This document shows positions 39,501-51,781 of a DNA stretch of 64,000 bases, one piece after another. The notes beneath the pieces are model-generated. The model was not told the origin of the DNA and did not search any database. It saw only the letters and a list, made by a program, of their open reading frames with translations. Position 1 is the first letter of the stretch. Each line of letters begins with the position of its first letter. A program made the position numbers and the translations under genes. This DNA comes from Plecoglossus altivelis (lineage: Eukaryota; Chordata; Actinopteri; Osmeriformes; Plecoglossidae), in contig BROE01000022.1 of NCBI GenBank assembly GCA_036571765.1, forward strand, positions 12,482,282 through 12,546,281, given 5' to 3'.

Positions 39501-42500
39501 GTCTGCCAAATACACAATGACAGCAGAGTTTGTTAACACACACAAACCGTCTTTCACGCACACACATCAGTCCTTTTGAATGGAAGCGGGCCAGGATTGC
39601 GTGCCGTGTCTGCTGGGAGCGGTCAGGGGGCCTTGTCTGGACACAGACCCCCTGATGGTGCAGAGAGCTGGAGGAAAGGAAGAGAGAAAGACAGAAAGTG
39701 ACAAAGAGAAAGAGATTCAGAGATGGAACAATGGAGAGATAGACCATGGAAAATATAAGTGACACGGAGAGAGGAAAAGGGAAGGATAGAGGCAGAGAGA
39801 GAGATAAAGAGATATGGAGAGATAGAACTATAGAAAGAAGGAGCATGAAAAAGGAGAGAGAAAGGGGGAGAGGGGGGGAAGAGATGCAGGCTACTATTAA
39901 TAGCTTGTCCTTTAGTGCAGTGACCAGCAGTAGCAGGCATGGGAGTGGACAGCAGTTTTCTGCCTAGTACAAAATTGTGGCTGCAGGCCCAGACTCAGAG
40001 CCAGTATGCAGGGTGATGCAGGTAAACAAGCCCAACCAACCAACCAGGACCTGCAGTCTGTTCTAGTTGACGGTCCCCCCTCTGTCTCACATCTTAAATC
40101 AGTAGCAGTTTAAAAGCAAATTTACAATGTATAATTTGGCATTCTTGCTCTCTTACTCTTTGTCTCTCTATCCCCCACTTCCATCCCTCTCCCCAGACGG
40201 ATGTCATGCACCAGAGTGTGTATGATCTGGTCCACAGTGAGGACCAACAGGAGCTAAGAAGAAACTTGCACTGGGCTCTCAACCCGCCGCCTGCCACTGT
40301 TGCCCTGGTGTCCCAGGACTCCTCCTCAGGTAATGCTTCCACCATGCCTCCATCCCTGGACCCTCTCCCCAAGAATATAATAGTATCAACAAAAGGTAAT
40401 GCAACATTCATTTGGGATAGACCCTCAAATCAATTCAAATTCTGGTACACAAAAGGGGATAGATTCAAACAGGACCAAGAATCTAGTCATATAAAGACAA
40501 ATTAAGTTATCTATCAAACAATCAAAAGGTTCCTGTCTTCTATGTAGAGCATGTTGTTGACTATGGGGTCCTGATGGTATGCTCTCCCCCCTCTTCTCTC
40601 CTCTGCTCTCCTCTGCTCGCCTCTCCTCTTCAGACACTGAGCCTGACAGCAGCGCTGCCATGGTGACCTACAACCCCGAGCAGCTTCCTCCAGAGAACTC
40701 CTCCTTCCTGGAGAGAAGCTTTGTGTGTCGTTTCCGCTGCCTCCTGGACAACTCTTCTGGCTTCCTGGTAGGTGGGAGATAGAGCCTGGATGGTCCAGAA
40801 ACACAGTACAGGGTGGAGGCACACTTGTGACTGAATGGATTGTATCTGAATGTGGATTTCTACCATTGTCTGGAGGATCTTGTTAGCGAACAACCAATCA
40901 GACCTCTACAGAAGATTATCCTTGGCTGAGATATTCTGTGTGCATTTTTGCATTTGAATGGTTCAGGTGTTTAAGAAAATGTAACTCGATCAGTGTTTGT
41001 GTGTAGCATGAATGTGTGTGCATACATGCATCTGTTTTTTGTGCACATTTATTTGAGATGTGCATGTGTACATGCATGTGAGTGTTTGCGTGCATATGCA
41101 TGCCAATGGTGCTTGTACGTATTTATTTGGTTTGTGTGTGTGTCCTTCCAGGCTCTGAACCTCCAGGGCAGGCTGAAGTTTCTCCATGGCCAGAACCAGA
41201 GGCAGGACAATGGGGGCAAGGTACCTCCCCAGCTGGCCCTGTTCACCATTGCCACCCCCCTCCAGCCACCCTCCATCTTGGAAATCCGCACGAAGAATAT
41301 GATCTTCAGAACTAAACACAAGCTGGACTTCACCCCCATGGCCTGCGACGCCAAGTATTACCATTCACCTTTGCATTATCTTTTGTATAAATATGCATGT
41401 TCTCACGTTAACATCCAGATTTTATTATTAGTAAATATACCAAACAATGCTGGTGACATCCACGACAGCTTTTGACTGCATGACACCACATGACACAACA
41501 TTCTCAATGTCGATTAGCTGTTCTTGTGTTTTGAACCGGCAATGTGTCTTTGCAGAGGGAAAATTGTTCTGGGCTACACTGAGGCAGAGCTCAGGGTACG
41601 AGGCTCTGGGTACCAGTTCATCCACGCTGCCGACATGCTATACTGTGCCGAGAACCACGTCAGAAGTAAGGCCAGATGAAAAAGCTTTGGAATCGCCTGC
41701 ATCTGCTTGACTGTCGTTAGTCTAGGATCTGTGGAATAGTTTCCATATTCCTGAATGTCATTAGTTCAGGATTTGAAGAAAAATAATTATCTGCTCGACA
41801 GACAATCACATGCTCACCTTTTTAAATTTAGACTGCATTAAATAATGTCAGTTTTGTAATGGACAAAAAACTGCTACCTTTTTAACTGCCACCTTCTTGT
41901 CAAATTACTCGTTTTAATACAGGCATATTAAATCTGATTTAACAGTTTGTCCTGAACTAGTATGTAGAAGTGATACTCTTCAGCACTTCGTAATGTACAT
42001 CCTGCAAAATTACTTTTGAAGGTAGCATTGAGCCACTGTAGAGTGAGGCCTGTCAGTAATAGTTGGGAGTATGTTTGGGACTGGTTGAGTCAAAGACTGG
42101 TCACAGAGTTTGGACAGCTTTCCTGAATAATCCTCCTGGATTACGGAGCAGATTGAGAAAAGCCACAGAGCCACTAGAGGATAGGGCAGCCCCACAAATC
42201 TCCAACAGCATGAGTGCAGGAGCCATGATCCATAAACTAAACACAGACACCGGGTCCAGCGGAAACGCTGCTGGACCCGGCTTACTTTTAAAGTACGCGT
42301 TAGAATTTGTAGAACCTTGGGAGCTAAAAGCAGGTTTATGGGTTTGTGTTGTCGATGGAACTATCTACATTCTCATGTAAAAGCTAGAAGAAGCCAACTT
42401 CCATCCGAATTCACTCTATTCTGTTATAAAATCTTTGCAGGTTGTGCGTGTGTTCGCAGCCCCCAATTCCCCCCCCCCCTCCATCACACACTTGTCTGAC

Positions 42501-45500
42501 TGTTGTGTGCTTCCTGTGGTTTCAGTGATGAAGACAGGGGAGAGTGGTCTCACTGTGTTTCGGTTGCTTACCAAGGACAACCGCTGGAAGTGGGTCCAGG
42601 CCAACGCCAGGCTGGTCTACAAGAATGGCAAACCAGACTACATCATCGCCACACAGCGGCCCCTTGTGTAGGTCCACTTCCCGTTCTTCTCTCGTAGACT
42701 CTTCCCACCCAAACACACGCCGTAGGCACATGATGTTTGCTTATAAAACAATCTGATCTGTTGTTCTGACTGGTATTGCATCAGAATCTCTGACAAAAGT
42801 ATGGCACATGGAACCACGTTGATGTTGATATCTCCCTGATGTATTAGGGGGTATTTCGGGGGTTGTGTCCACACAGGGAGGAGGAAGGAGGGGAGCACCT
42901 GAGGAAGCGTTCCATGCACCTTCCCTTCACCTTTACCACGGGCGAGGCCCTGCTCTACCAGTCCAACCACCCCATCCCTGGCTTCTCAGACGGCATCCAG
43001 GGCTCCGAAAAGAACGGCAGCAGGTCAAAGAAAGGTCGGACTGACCGAGCGTCAAGGGACGGCCTCGACCCAGGCTCCCTGCTGGGGGCACTGATGAGCC
43101 AGGACGAGTCAGTGTATGTGTGCCAGCCCGCCCTGGAGTCCAAGCTCTCTTTCCACAGCAATCTGTTCGGGGACAGGGGGAGCTTCGCCGAACTCGACCC
43201 CTCTGCCATGCTCTTGAGCTGGGATGAGCCTGACAAAAAGGTGGTGGAGCCAGGGCTTTCGGAGCTAGCCCCCAGCTTTGACCCGCTCTTAGCGACCCTA
43301 GACTCCCTCTCACTGGGTGATCCTGCGGTAGAAGAAGAGAACGGGGAGGGCTGCTCCAATGGGGAGCTTTTTGGGGCGCTGGAGGGGCTGGGGCTAAGCG
43401 CTGAGGACCTGGAACTCCTGCTGCTGGATGAGCGGATGATACGGGTGGAGATGGACCCTGAGCGACCGCCCAGCCTCGATGACCTGCTGTCCAATGAAGA
43501 GATCCTCTCTTATATCCAAGATTCACTTGAGTCTAAGATGGAAAAGTTCGAGGACGGGGGTTCCTGGTCTGTCATCCCTCCAACCACCTCCACTACCACT
43601 ATCCCTGCAGCCTCAGAGTCCGGCTCTGCCCCTGGCCTCCACTCTGCCTACCCTCTCCACAGATCCCCCCCTCTCGGCCCGGCGCCCATCCTGCAGCTCT
43701 CCCAGCAGATGCAACAGCACCTGAACATGAGGCCGGGGAAGGTGGTCCGAGACTGGAACCAGCGCAGCAACCGCCTGGCTCACCCCGCCGCCAACAGGCT
43801 CTGTGGACAGAACCAGAAGCAGACTATACACACCAATGGACAGTGGACCGCCCAGGCTGTTCTGGCCAGCTCTGGGATCCAGGTAGACCAGTGTCACACA
43901 CAACAGCAGACTCTGTCTAACAGGGAGCTCGATGGAGAGCTCCCTCAGCAGCCAACGCACCAACACTACCTCCAACAACAACAACTGCATCAGCCCCAAA
44001 GGCCTCCAAGCCAGCTCCCTCCATGCCACATCAGACCCAACGGCGCCAATCTCAACAGACTATGTAGCATCCAGATTGCAGGTCACCCAGCTGGCAAACA
44101 ACAGTGGCAAAACTACAGCCACAGCCAGCCAGGGGACTACAGCACAGGGTCACGGGTCGAGAGCACACACAGCAACGCTGGCCCAAGCAACGGCCACGTC
44201 ACGGCCCATACGCATGCCTGTGCAGATTACAGCGGGCCGGACATGTCCAGCATGGACTTAACCGTCAACGGTGGAACGTACGGATATAACAGAGGACCCC
44301 CTCATTGTGGGGGGGAAGTGGGGGTGGCAACCTACCAGAGGATTACCCAGAAGCAGTTGCAGCAGGAAGGGCAGCCGCTGCCCCCTCCCCTGGCACAGGT
44401 GCTGTCCAGCCTAGCGCAGAGCCCACCTCCCAATGCCACGCTAGAGCAGATTCTGGGGGCAGGGCTGGGGGTGGGACAGCCCTATGCACAGCTCCCCTCA
44501 CTGGACAGTTATGGAATGGTTTCAGCAGACGTCCCTCACGACCCCAAACACAGCAAGGTGAAGTGCACAAATGTAACCCAACCCCACTTTCAGTTCCACT
44601 TATCTTGTTGCTTTACCTCAGGTTGTGTTATCTCTCGTTGAGGAAACGGGTTTGTCAGTGAGTGGTCATTTTTGCATTAATTCCCATCCCTCATATTCAA
44701 GAGAATAACACACAGCATAAGCTTTATCAAGAACAGGAAGACATCAGAGAAGCGTTAAGGGGAAAGAAGTACCATAAATTGTGGCAAACCCAGTTCTGAA
44801 TCATCTCCCTGTTACCTTTGCTTTGTAGATCTTTCAGAGAGGTGGAATGGAGGGCTTACCGTTGAATTATGAAGAGGTGGAAGAAAAGGGGAATAATAAT
44901 CTTATTGTTGTCACAATAAGGAAAATATATAAAGGAAGGAAAGAAGGGTTAGATAAAAGCTGAAAGCTGTTAGTAAGCTACGTAGCCTTTCATCCGTTCA
45001 GGATGTGCATGTGAGGTCAGGGTCAGTGATCTGAACAGAAAGGCATGTTGTGAAGCCTGACTAGTCTCTCACAGTCCCTCCCCACTCCATACACAACCTA
45101 CAAATGGTTGGTGTTGCCATTACCTAATAAAGGCAGAGTCTTACGCTAGTGGAGGAAGGATCGTGGGAGGGGGGGGGGGGCAGAGCAGGCAGAGGGCAGC
45201 AAACTTGCACTGACCAACAGCTGGAAAAAAAAACTTCTGTCAGCGATTTCTATTCAAGAGGGATTGCCACTTTGTTTTTCTCTGAGTTGAAATGTGTGGG
45301 AGCTTGAACAACCTGATAGGGATGAGGGTTAGTGTGCTTAATGAGTCCTACAGTACAACAAATCCAGTGATGAGACTATCTACTGCTCTAGGGTGAACAC
45401 TATCACCTCTGCTCTAACAATTTGATTCTCAAGTTGAGAATTCAAATGTCAATATCTGCTTACAGAATGAAAGAGTGAATCCCAAACCTGCTGAAGGGCC

Positions 45501-45962
45501 TGGTACAGTTTGAAGTTCAAAGGTCACCTCTGAATAATAGGTCATGCGGGGTTTACTTGTAACCTCTGGCTCTGTCACGGGAGAGGCTTCTGTGCAGTTC
45601 AGAGCACTCAGTTGAACTTGTATTGTGTTCTAATTGGTTGAAAGATTGTGCTGCATCATTGCCATCATGTTGAACAAATAAACAACAACTTGTTTAAAAC
45701 GCATCTAGATTCAGCCTGTCCATGGTTACTGACAGAATCCATATCCAAAGCTTGCTGATGAAAATACACAGCTTTATTGTCCAATATATATAACCTTTTT
45801 CCTCTTTTTCAGATGGAAAATGGCTGCATTCTTAGCGCCACCTTTTCAACTGGCTGTGTTCTACCGAATGGAAATCCTGTAGTCCCCCCTAATGGTCAGC
45901 TGCCCTGCCCTGAGACGCTGTCCAGCCTCCCAGACTCCCAGACCCCAGGCTTCTATCTCTGA
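21570..45962 (+). CDS. ahr1: Aryl hydrocarbon receptor, AHR1-like (complete, 11 coding exons)
   Basis: Ligand-activated bHLH-PAS factor that works with ARNT. Exons: 21570-21610, 22763-22950, 35249-35361, 38474-38563, 40197-40329, 40634-40767, 41152-41354, 41556-41665, 42526-42667, 42877-44557, 45813-45962 (TGA). All have GT/AG borders and one open frame of 994 residues. The start encodes MYAGRKRRKPVQRA, carrying the nuclear localisation/DNA-contact basic cluster. bHLH is at about 25-76 (SNPSKRHRDRLNGELERL), PAS-A about 110-240, PAS-B about 270-380 (FRTKHKLDF, GSGYQFIHAADMLYCAE, PDYIIATQRPL). The transactivation tail from about 385 has DPGSLLGALMSQDESVYVC, NEEILSYIQDSL and a Gln-rich stretch near 680-760. 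The ending, TPGFYL, recalls the mammalian AHR end, which with PDYIIATQRPL supports AHR1. Intron 2 is 12.3 kb. The start-codon context is ordinary. Confidence 0.95.
22619..22652. repeat. Perfect 14-bp inverted repeat upstream of the bHLH exon
   Basis: TTACCGTGTAGACG (22,619-22,632) pairs perfectly with 22,639-22,652 around the 6-base loop ATATAG. A (TA)n stretch with further small palindromes follows to about 22,698. It lies in intron 1 of the AHR1-like gene, 110 bases before exon 2. Confidence 0.85.
24931..25668. repeat. Minisatellite, about 20 degenerate 35-bp units
   Basis: Head-to-tail copies of a unit built from GACCACTAACAGACTG and TCCATAGACCTGTCTGTAT, 35 bases in the commonest form. 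Some units are shortened by loss of the CTGTCTGTATGA part and there are many point differences. Copy number is a count by eye. Confidence 0.93.
26023..26101 (+). repeat. G-rich tract with quadruplex-forming potential
   Basis: Plus strand carries many closely spaced runs of three to nine G (GGGGGAGGGGGATGGGGG, then a run of nine G), easily meeting the G3+N1-7 pattern several times over. It lies in intron 2 of the AHR1-like gene, so the nascent RNA would carry it too. Confidence 0.85.
29372..29690. repeat. Pyrimidine-rich simple repeats, (CTTT)n and (CT)n
   Basis: About 320 bases of mainly C and T on the plus strand, beginning with (CTTT)n at about 29,385-29,410 and including a C homopolymer at about 29,630-29,641. 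It produces a spurious Ser/Leu-rich open frame of about 200 codons. Confidence 0.9.
32380..32460. repeat. (TA)n/(TATG)n microsatellite
   Basis: TATATA runs flank GTATGTATGTATG and CATGTATA units on the plus strand; low-complexity sequence within intron 2 of the AHR1-like gene. Confidence 0.9.
32630..32790. repeat. Degenerate short tandem repeat (GTGCTGTCCTGCTATG-type)
   Basis: Repeated GTGCTGT and CCTGCT words with a loose period of about 16-25 bases; creates a Cys/Val-rich shadow frame. Unit boundaries are not sharp. Confidence 0.6.
33752..33772. repeat. Small perfect hairpin (8-bp stem, A5 loop)
   Basis: GCGGTACA, five A, then TGTACCGC. A stem this short may be coincidental. Confidence 0.6.
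38100..38450. repeat. Pyrimidine-rich degenerate tandem repeat before exon 4 of the AHR1-like gene
   Basis: Loose repeats of CTCTCCCAACCTTCATC and TCTCCTGACCTCTA words fill about 350 bases up to just before the acceptor at 38,472-38,473. The strand bias matches the tract before exon 10 of the other AHR gene. Confidence 0.7.
39661..39890. repeat. Purine-rich (GA)n-type tract
   Basis: About 230 bases dominated by GAGA, GAAAG and GGAGAGA units in intron 4 of the AHR1-like gene. Open frames crossing it on the minus strand are low-complexity artefacts. Confidence 0.85.
42250..42280. repeat. GC-rich perfect hairpin in intron 8 of the AHR1-like gene
   Basis: CCGGGTCCAGC (42,250-42,260) is exactly complementary to GCTGGACCCGG (42,270-42,280) around GGAAACGCT. 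Alternatively the inner part folds as CAGCG-GAAA-CGCTG with a GNRA-type loop. It stands out from AT-rich surroundings. Confidence 0.85.
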
Positions 45963-47720
45963 CCCACCAGAGAAGAGGGAACAGGACATGGGTTCATCCA
46001 CCCAAGGAACTGCCTTCTAGAACTCATACATCACATGGGGGGAGGGGGGGGGCAGTCAGGACAATATGTTTTCAGTGCTCTTTTTGTCATTTGGATTGTT
46101 TTGTACTGTGAGTAATTATCATTTGGAGTTCTTTGTTTACAGGATGCAGTCACAGCTCGAGTCAAGATTTTTTCAAGATGAAAACAGAGGAGAAACTAGT
46201 TTCACACAAGTTTTTTTGTCTCCAATAGTTTTGTTTCCTAATTTTAAGTAAACAAGGATTCTTAGGAATGAGGCTTTACCCGAGCATCATTAGATTCCCT
46301 AAGGGGCCTTCATTACTACTTACTTATTACTATGATTTCTGGCACAACAATGTCATCATTTCAGTTTTTTGCCTCACAACAGGAATGTAAGCATAGATCA
46401 TACAAACTCCATCGTCATATGAATTATATTTTCTAATAATGAGATTAGGGGACACATTCTGGAGAGGACATTTCAAAATCATACAATTCTAATGGGAAAT
46501 TTACCGCACTTTATTCCATCACCTAGTAATACCAGTAATATAGTAGGGGTTGTTCATCCCGGTCCATGAAAGCACAACCCAACAACCCATGTTTCATTGT
46601 TCATTTCAAGGTTCTGTTCTGTTGTGTGTTGGGATATCTATAAGTTTTCATTTTATTTGTTTGTTTTTTGGTGAAATATCAGGTTGATGTTAGTCACTGC
46701 AACAGACACTTTGGTACACATGTCAGTATTGTTGTTGGTTTCTCACTTGAATTTTCCTTTAGTTGTTGTTGTTGTTGTTGAATTTTTAACATTTGGTGAG
46801 TATTCTAGTACTTACGAAAACTGTGACCGAACACTTGATTTGAACTTCCCCATTATTTATTCATATATATTTTTCATGGCCGACTTACTGTAGGTCATGA
46901 ATGATAATACTAACTCTGAGTGACACTTACTGCAATGGAACCTCCACACAATTACAAACACTGAAAACCAAATATCAGTTTAAAAAAGGTCTCTTCTGGA
47001 AGGATACAGTTTTGAATGTTTTATGTATGAAATCAGTGATGGGACAAATTGGAATGATTTCTTCATAAAGATGCTGAAAGAGATTTTCACATAGTTGTTA
47101 CAGTAAGGGGATTATTATTAATATAATGATGACAAGCATGATGATTATTCATCTCATTAATCATGTTTAAATTGAAATGTGATGCACAGGTGGTTTTATG
47201 TTCTTAGACTCAACTCAACTTTTTTTCTACATAGAAATTGTTTACTATATTTAATATAATTGATGTGACCTATTAACATTGTGATATTTACTAATTATAT
47301 AAAAACCAACATACAAACTTTGCTTTGGGAAAGATAGATATGTAAATATATTTGTTTTTTGCATCAGTTCACTTGTTTTAAGCACTATTTTTAAAACACA
47401 CTGCTGCTTATTGAACTCATGGGTTGACTCCATTTTATTATACATTGTAAATACTTATTTTTGATGCCACTCAGCAAAAAAACAAGTAGACCCTTCAGCA
47501 ATTTTTAAAATGGTGCCATACTACTGAAATGTGTAAAACTTTACATTGACTTAATTTGAAGTATTTTAGGAAGTCACTTTAACGCTATTTTAATTGACAG
47601 AACAAGATGTAGATACAGTATTTCAATTCTGGAAAGTGGATACATTTTGACCTAGTCATATGACTGCTTGTCTAAAATGCATTATTTTGGTCCTTTGAAA
47701 TAAAAGGTTATTGCAATCAC
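45963..47720 (+). other. Probable 3' UTR of the AHR1-like gene
   Basis: AT-rich sequence after the TGA, without credible frames. It carries several ATTTA words and a short (GTT)n run at about 46,762-46,780. The best poly(A) signal is AATAAA at 47,699-47,704, giving a 3' UTR of about 1.75 kb. Cleavage position is inferred. Confidence 0.55.
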
Positions 47721-50174
47721 ATTAAAAATTCTTCAGGTGTTTAACTTTGCCGATCAATATTCAACAAATGTGTTTTATATGGTGTTTTCGGTTAGAAAGT
47801 CTTTGGTCGTTTACTGGGTTCAGCTCACAGTTCACTGCTCCAGCTGTTTGATGGTATAGCAGTGTGTTACTAAAGAATCTCAAGGAACTCTCTCCTCCTG
47901 CATGGTCTCGGTCCTCTTTTTTCTGCCTAGGATTTCACCTTTGTAGCTTTTCTCATACAACCATTCTGGCATTTACAAATTGGCTGGCTTTAACCTTCTG
48001 CTTGCAGTCTCTGTCTTTACAGTCTGTATCCTGGATGTAAAAAAATGTAAACTTCTGTGAACTACTGTGTTCTGGGGTTTTGAACCACAGCCTTGCACTC
48101 ATCAGCAGTATGATGCATGATGTCTTCGAACATAACATTGTTGCTTTTGGTTGAGCAGTGGAACACATCATACAACTACTGTTGCCACTTCAGTACATGG
48201 ACCCAGAATGGGGGATGTCCCCCACAATGCCTGAGCAGTCATGCTTAGTGATCAGCACATTTCCACAGGCAGAAGATGTAGCCAACATGTCTGGATGGAG
48301 AGTAGGGAGGGGATGGAGGAACAGTCACAATATTGTGAACGTCTCTTTGCCAGGGCATCATGCTTGAGTGAGCTATGTTTCTAGTATCCCATCATGCACC
48401 TCCCCCAGGGGTCAGAGGGCAGGCCATGAAGGACCCATGCTGTAGTCTGCCTCGACTTGTAAACATTAATGAGCCAGTGTCCTCTCATGCAAAATAAGGA
48501 GAACACACCGAAGCATGAAAAGATTATAATGAAATCAAATTAAAATGTATTAAATTAGAGCTTTATACATTTTCTTCATATTCATCTTTTCCTACCCAAT
48601 TGGAAGTCAACTTTGAATGCATTAGCTTTGTATTTACATAAACGCATTGATAACTTGTTAATTAGTCAGGTACTCATACTTAGTAAGTATAATCTAAAGT
48701 ATAATATTTTTTTCTTGAGTAGACTTACCCAGCTATGCAGTAGCACTGTGTGGTTGTGCCTTCCGGTCAACAGTAGGATGTCACTGGAATTAATTTGAAC
48801 ATCAAGCATCGCCTGGAGACCTCATAGTGTTGGAGTGCAGAATTCGAATAGACTGTGACTCAAAATGAGTCAAAACCAAACTGTCAAAAACTTTCATTGT
48901 TTTTTTCAAGTCTATGTTGCTGATACTGAGCCCTGGTGCTCACAACCCTCTGTCCCCAATCAACCGTCTCCAAAAATATTTACCCTTTTCTAATAACTGC
49001 ATGATTGTCTTCATTCTATGGTCTTGCAAATGCACAGCCACCAGTTAGCATTGAATACAGGCTGGCGGGACTGGAGAAGGCAGCTGTAGTGAGCTCATAT
49101 TCAGACTTTAGTCCTTCCCTGCGATCCACTCTGACAGGACCAAGGGAAACATCCACCTCATTTCTCCTTTGCTATTAAAAACCTCAAACTGAGAAGATAG
49201 ACTTAGATAGACTTAGTGTCTGGCATATATGTAGAGGAGCATGTCACTTTGTATTTCCTAATAACGTGAGGCTGAGGGGTCTTTTTTGTTTCTGCAATGG
49301 TACGAAGAGTTAGACGTGGCGCATCTCCTCTTGTTCTGAAATAACAAGGCCAAATAAAAACAACAAAACCTCATGTGCCCGAGGGACATTGCTATAGATA
49401 CTATGCTCCATTTAGAAACATCATCTATGTCAGACTGAAGCGACAGAAGACATATCAAGATAATGGACAGCCAATTAGCATCCTCTGTCAGGGACGGAGA
49501 AGGCATGGCAGGAGCAGGATGGCTGAATCATCACCCCCAAGACCTCAGAGCAGGATGGGATGGATCATTGTTACTGTACTTGAGCTATTTTCAGCTCGGA
49601 AGATGGAAAACAATGAACAATGTCATATGAAGGCAGACAGGTGCAAAGCAATGACATTGTTGCATAGCTTTCGACATATTTAATTGTTTGTGTCTGTTCT
49701 CTGCTCAGTCCACACAATATCTAACTTTTCTGTTATAGGGCTAAACACATAGATATAGAATACATACATTTAGCAAACCATTGCATTTACAGCAACATAA
49801 AGGGAGGTTTTGTACCTTGTATCTTTTGGTCTGCTGTCAAACGCTTGAATTCTCATTTTCTAGTATGGTTCTGGAGCTAGCACCAATCAAGGCTTTCTCT
49901 CTGATACAGGCCCCAAGGATCGCAGTTTCTTCCCTGGACACATCTGGCCTGTCCCTCTAGTCACCCATTGTAATGTCTTCACTCCTTAGAACAAACGAAA
50001 TGAGCTAGCATCAACTACACGTTACAATGCTTCCCCTGCACTCTCTACACAGCATCAGAACAAAGAGATGTCAAAGAAAGTACTACTGTCTCTTCAGTAT
50101 GTTTGCCCTTCAGATATACTCTATGCTTGAGGAGTGTGTGGAAGGCCCAGCTGTGGGGATCCTGTCACAGAGAG

Positions 50175-50392
50175 AGACCCAGTCCAGCCTGCACATCAGT
50201 CCTGCCGTCACACAGTAACCCAGTCCAGCCATCACACAGTAACCCAGTCCAGCCATCACACAGTAATCCAGTCTAGCCGTCCCACAGTAACTCAGTCTAG
50301 CCATCACACTGTAACCCAGTCCAGCAAGTACACAGAAAGCCAGTCCAGCCATCAAACAGTCAGCCAGTCTAGTAATCACACAGTAACCCAGT
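50175..50392. repeat. 24-bp minisatellite, about nine units
   Basis: Units close to TCACACAGTAACCCAGTCCA plus GCCA, with point differences. Because 24 is a multiple of three, frames stay open through the array and show eight-residue protein repeats (HTVTQSSH) that should not be mistaken for a gene. Confidence 0.93.
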
Positions 50393-51540
50393 TACTAAAC
50401 CATCTGTCCACATCCTCCTCAATGCACAATCACTTCAATCGGCTCAGTCAAAATGGATGCATTCGCCCACCTCTAACTCATACATGGGACAGAGTGAGAA
50501 ACCAACAGAGATCAGCCATGCAGGAGACATGACAGGAAAGAATGAGAAGGATAGAGGAAAGGAAGGATCGAAAGGGTCTGGAGGACAGAAGGATAATGGT
50601 ATTCTTGAAAAGTATACATTCAGTTGTACTAAATGATTGTGTGCTGCCATCTTTATAGGCAGTTGTGGCAGAAAACGGATGATCCCATCACAAGGTGTTT
50701 CACTTTATTCTAACGACAACATTCCACATCTTTATGAAGTCTGAGGTCTGCTGGATGTTGCAGTAAACATCATATTGAGATGCACTAGATGTTATGTGAT
50801 TCACTAATGATGTCAGGTAGGGTTGTTAGATCTCTTTGCTTCGACTTTTATCAGTCTACCATTATTTCAAATCCCCTGGCCTGTGTTGTTAACCTGACCT
50901 CACCATCTGTTGACTAAAGGATGGTAAGTTAGCGTCCTACAAACAAATATTTGAATTACAAATTGAATCATTTTGTAGCAATATTATGATTTGAAGTTTT
51001 GGGGTGCGATGAGCAGTTGACTTGTGAGGTGTATTGAGGTTGTGCCGAGTTCACTCATGTCAATGATGCGATCGTAGCTCCATACCATCCTCTAGTGAGT
51101 GAAGACGGAAATGAAACGCTGATCTTGCATTAGCAACAGGAACCTACAAACCCTAATGGCTTTGAAACAGTCACATCAACTATTGTAGTCTAAGTTGTAT
51201 TCTTAGTTATTGTAGTCTGCCAACTGTGCCAATCTCTTGTCTTGTACAGTAGACCCGTCATACACATTGTGCTTTAATTTATTGCATTTTGTCTGGTTAA
51301 AATACAAGACTGCTCTTTACTACAAACTGATTAATTACTAATTTAACTTTTCTTGTCCCAATATTACTGTATACATAAGGGAATTAACAGAATGTAAAAT
51401 GTAGAACATTTAAAGCTGCCCAGATATTATGATAAAATACATTAAAATAAGAAACAGCACCTTAAATTTGTTCCACCAACTCAAGTTTGATTGACACAAA
51501 GTTCAGAATCAGAATCAGTTTTATTCGCTGTGCAAGATAT

Positions 51541-51698
51541 CCATCCATCCATCCATTATCTACTGCTAATCCCTGGGAGGGATTGCAGTGCCGCTAGTTC
51601 CCATTTTGGGGTCACGGGTGACTGGAGCCTAAACCAGTAGCTTTCGGGCCATAGGCAGGGTACACCCTGGACTGGGGCCAGCAAGTCGCAGGGCTCAC
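51541..51698. mobile_element. Short interspersed fish repeat with 9-bp target duplication
   Basis: Starts with CCATCCATCCATCCATTATC and ends with a GGCAGGGTACACCCTGGACT-like segment, resembling a short repeat common in teleost genomes. GCAAGATAT occurs immediately before (51,532-51,540) and after it (51,699-51,707), a direct duplication. The flanks (CAGAATCAGTTTTATTCGCTG on the left, ACAGAATTTACTGTGGCAGG on the right) resemble another common fish repeat, so this is a nested insertion. Confidence 0.7.
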
Positions 51699-51781
51699 GC
51701 AAGATATACAAACACAGAATTTACTGTGGCAGGAAAGTGCAAACATAGAACATATATGGAACATAATAAAGGTAGATAATA

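Noticed and set aside
39415..39940. Two overlapping minus-strand frames of 143 and 105 codons
   Set aside because: They are antisense to a GA-rich tract within an intron and show low-complexity Ser/Leu/Phe composition.
42933..43526. 197-codon minus-strand frame (and a 179-codon one in another frame)
   Set aside because: Antisense shadows of the GC-rich exon 10 of the AHR1-like gene; low-complexity Ser/Pro/Arg composition.
47953..48367. Possible decayed coding sequence on either strand
   Set aside because: Base composition differs slightly from the surroundings, but no domain or family is recognisable and the frames are interrupted.
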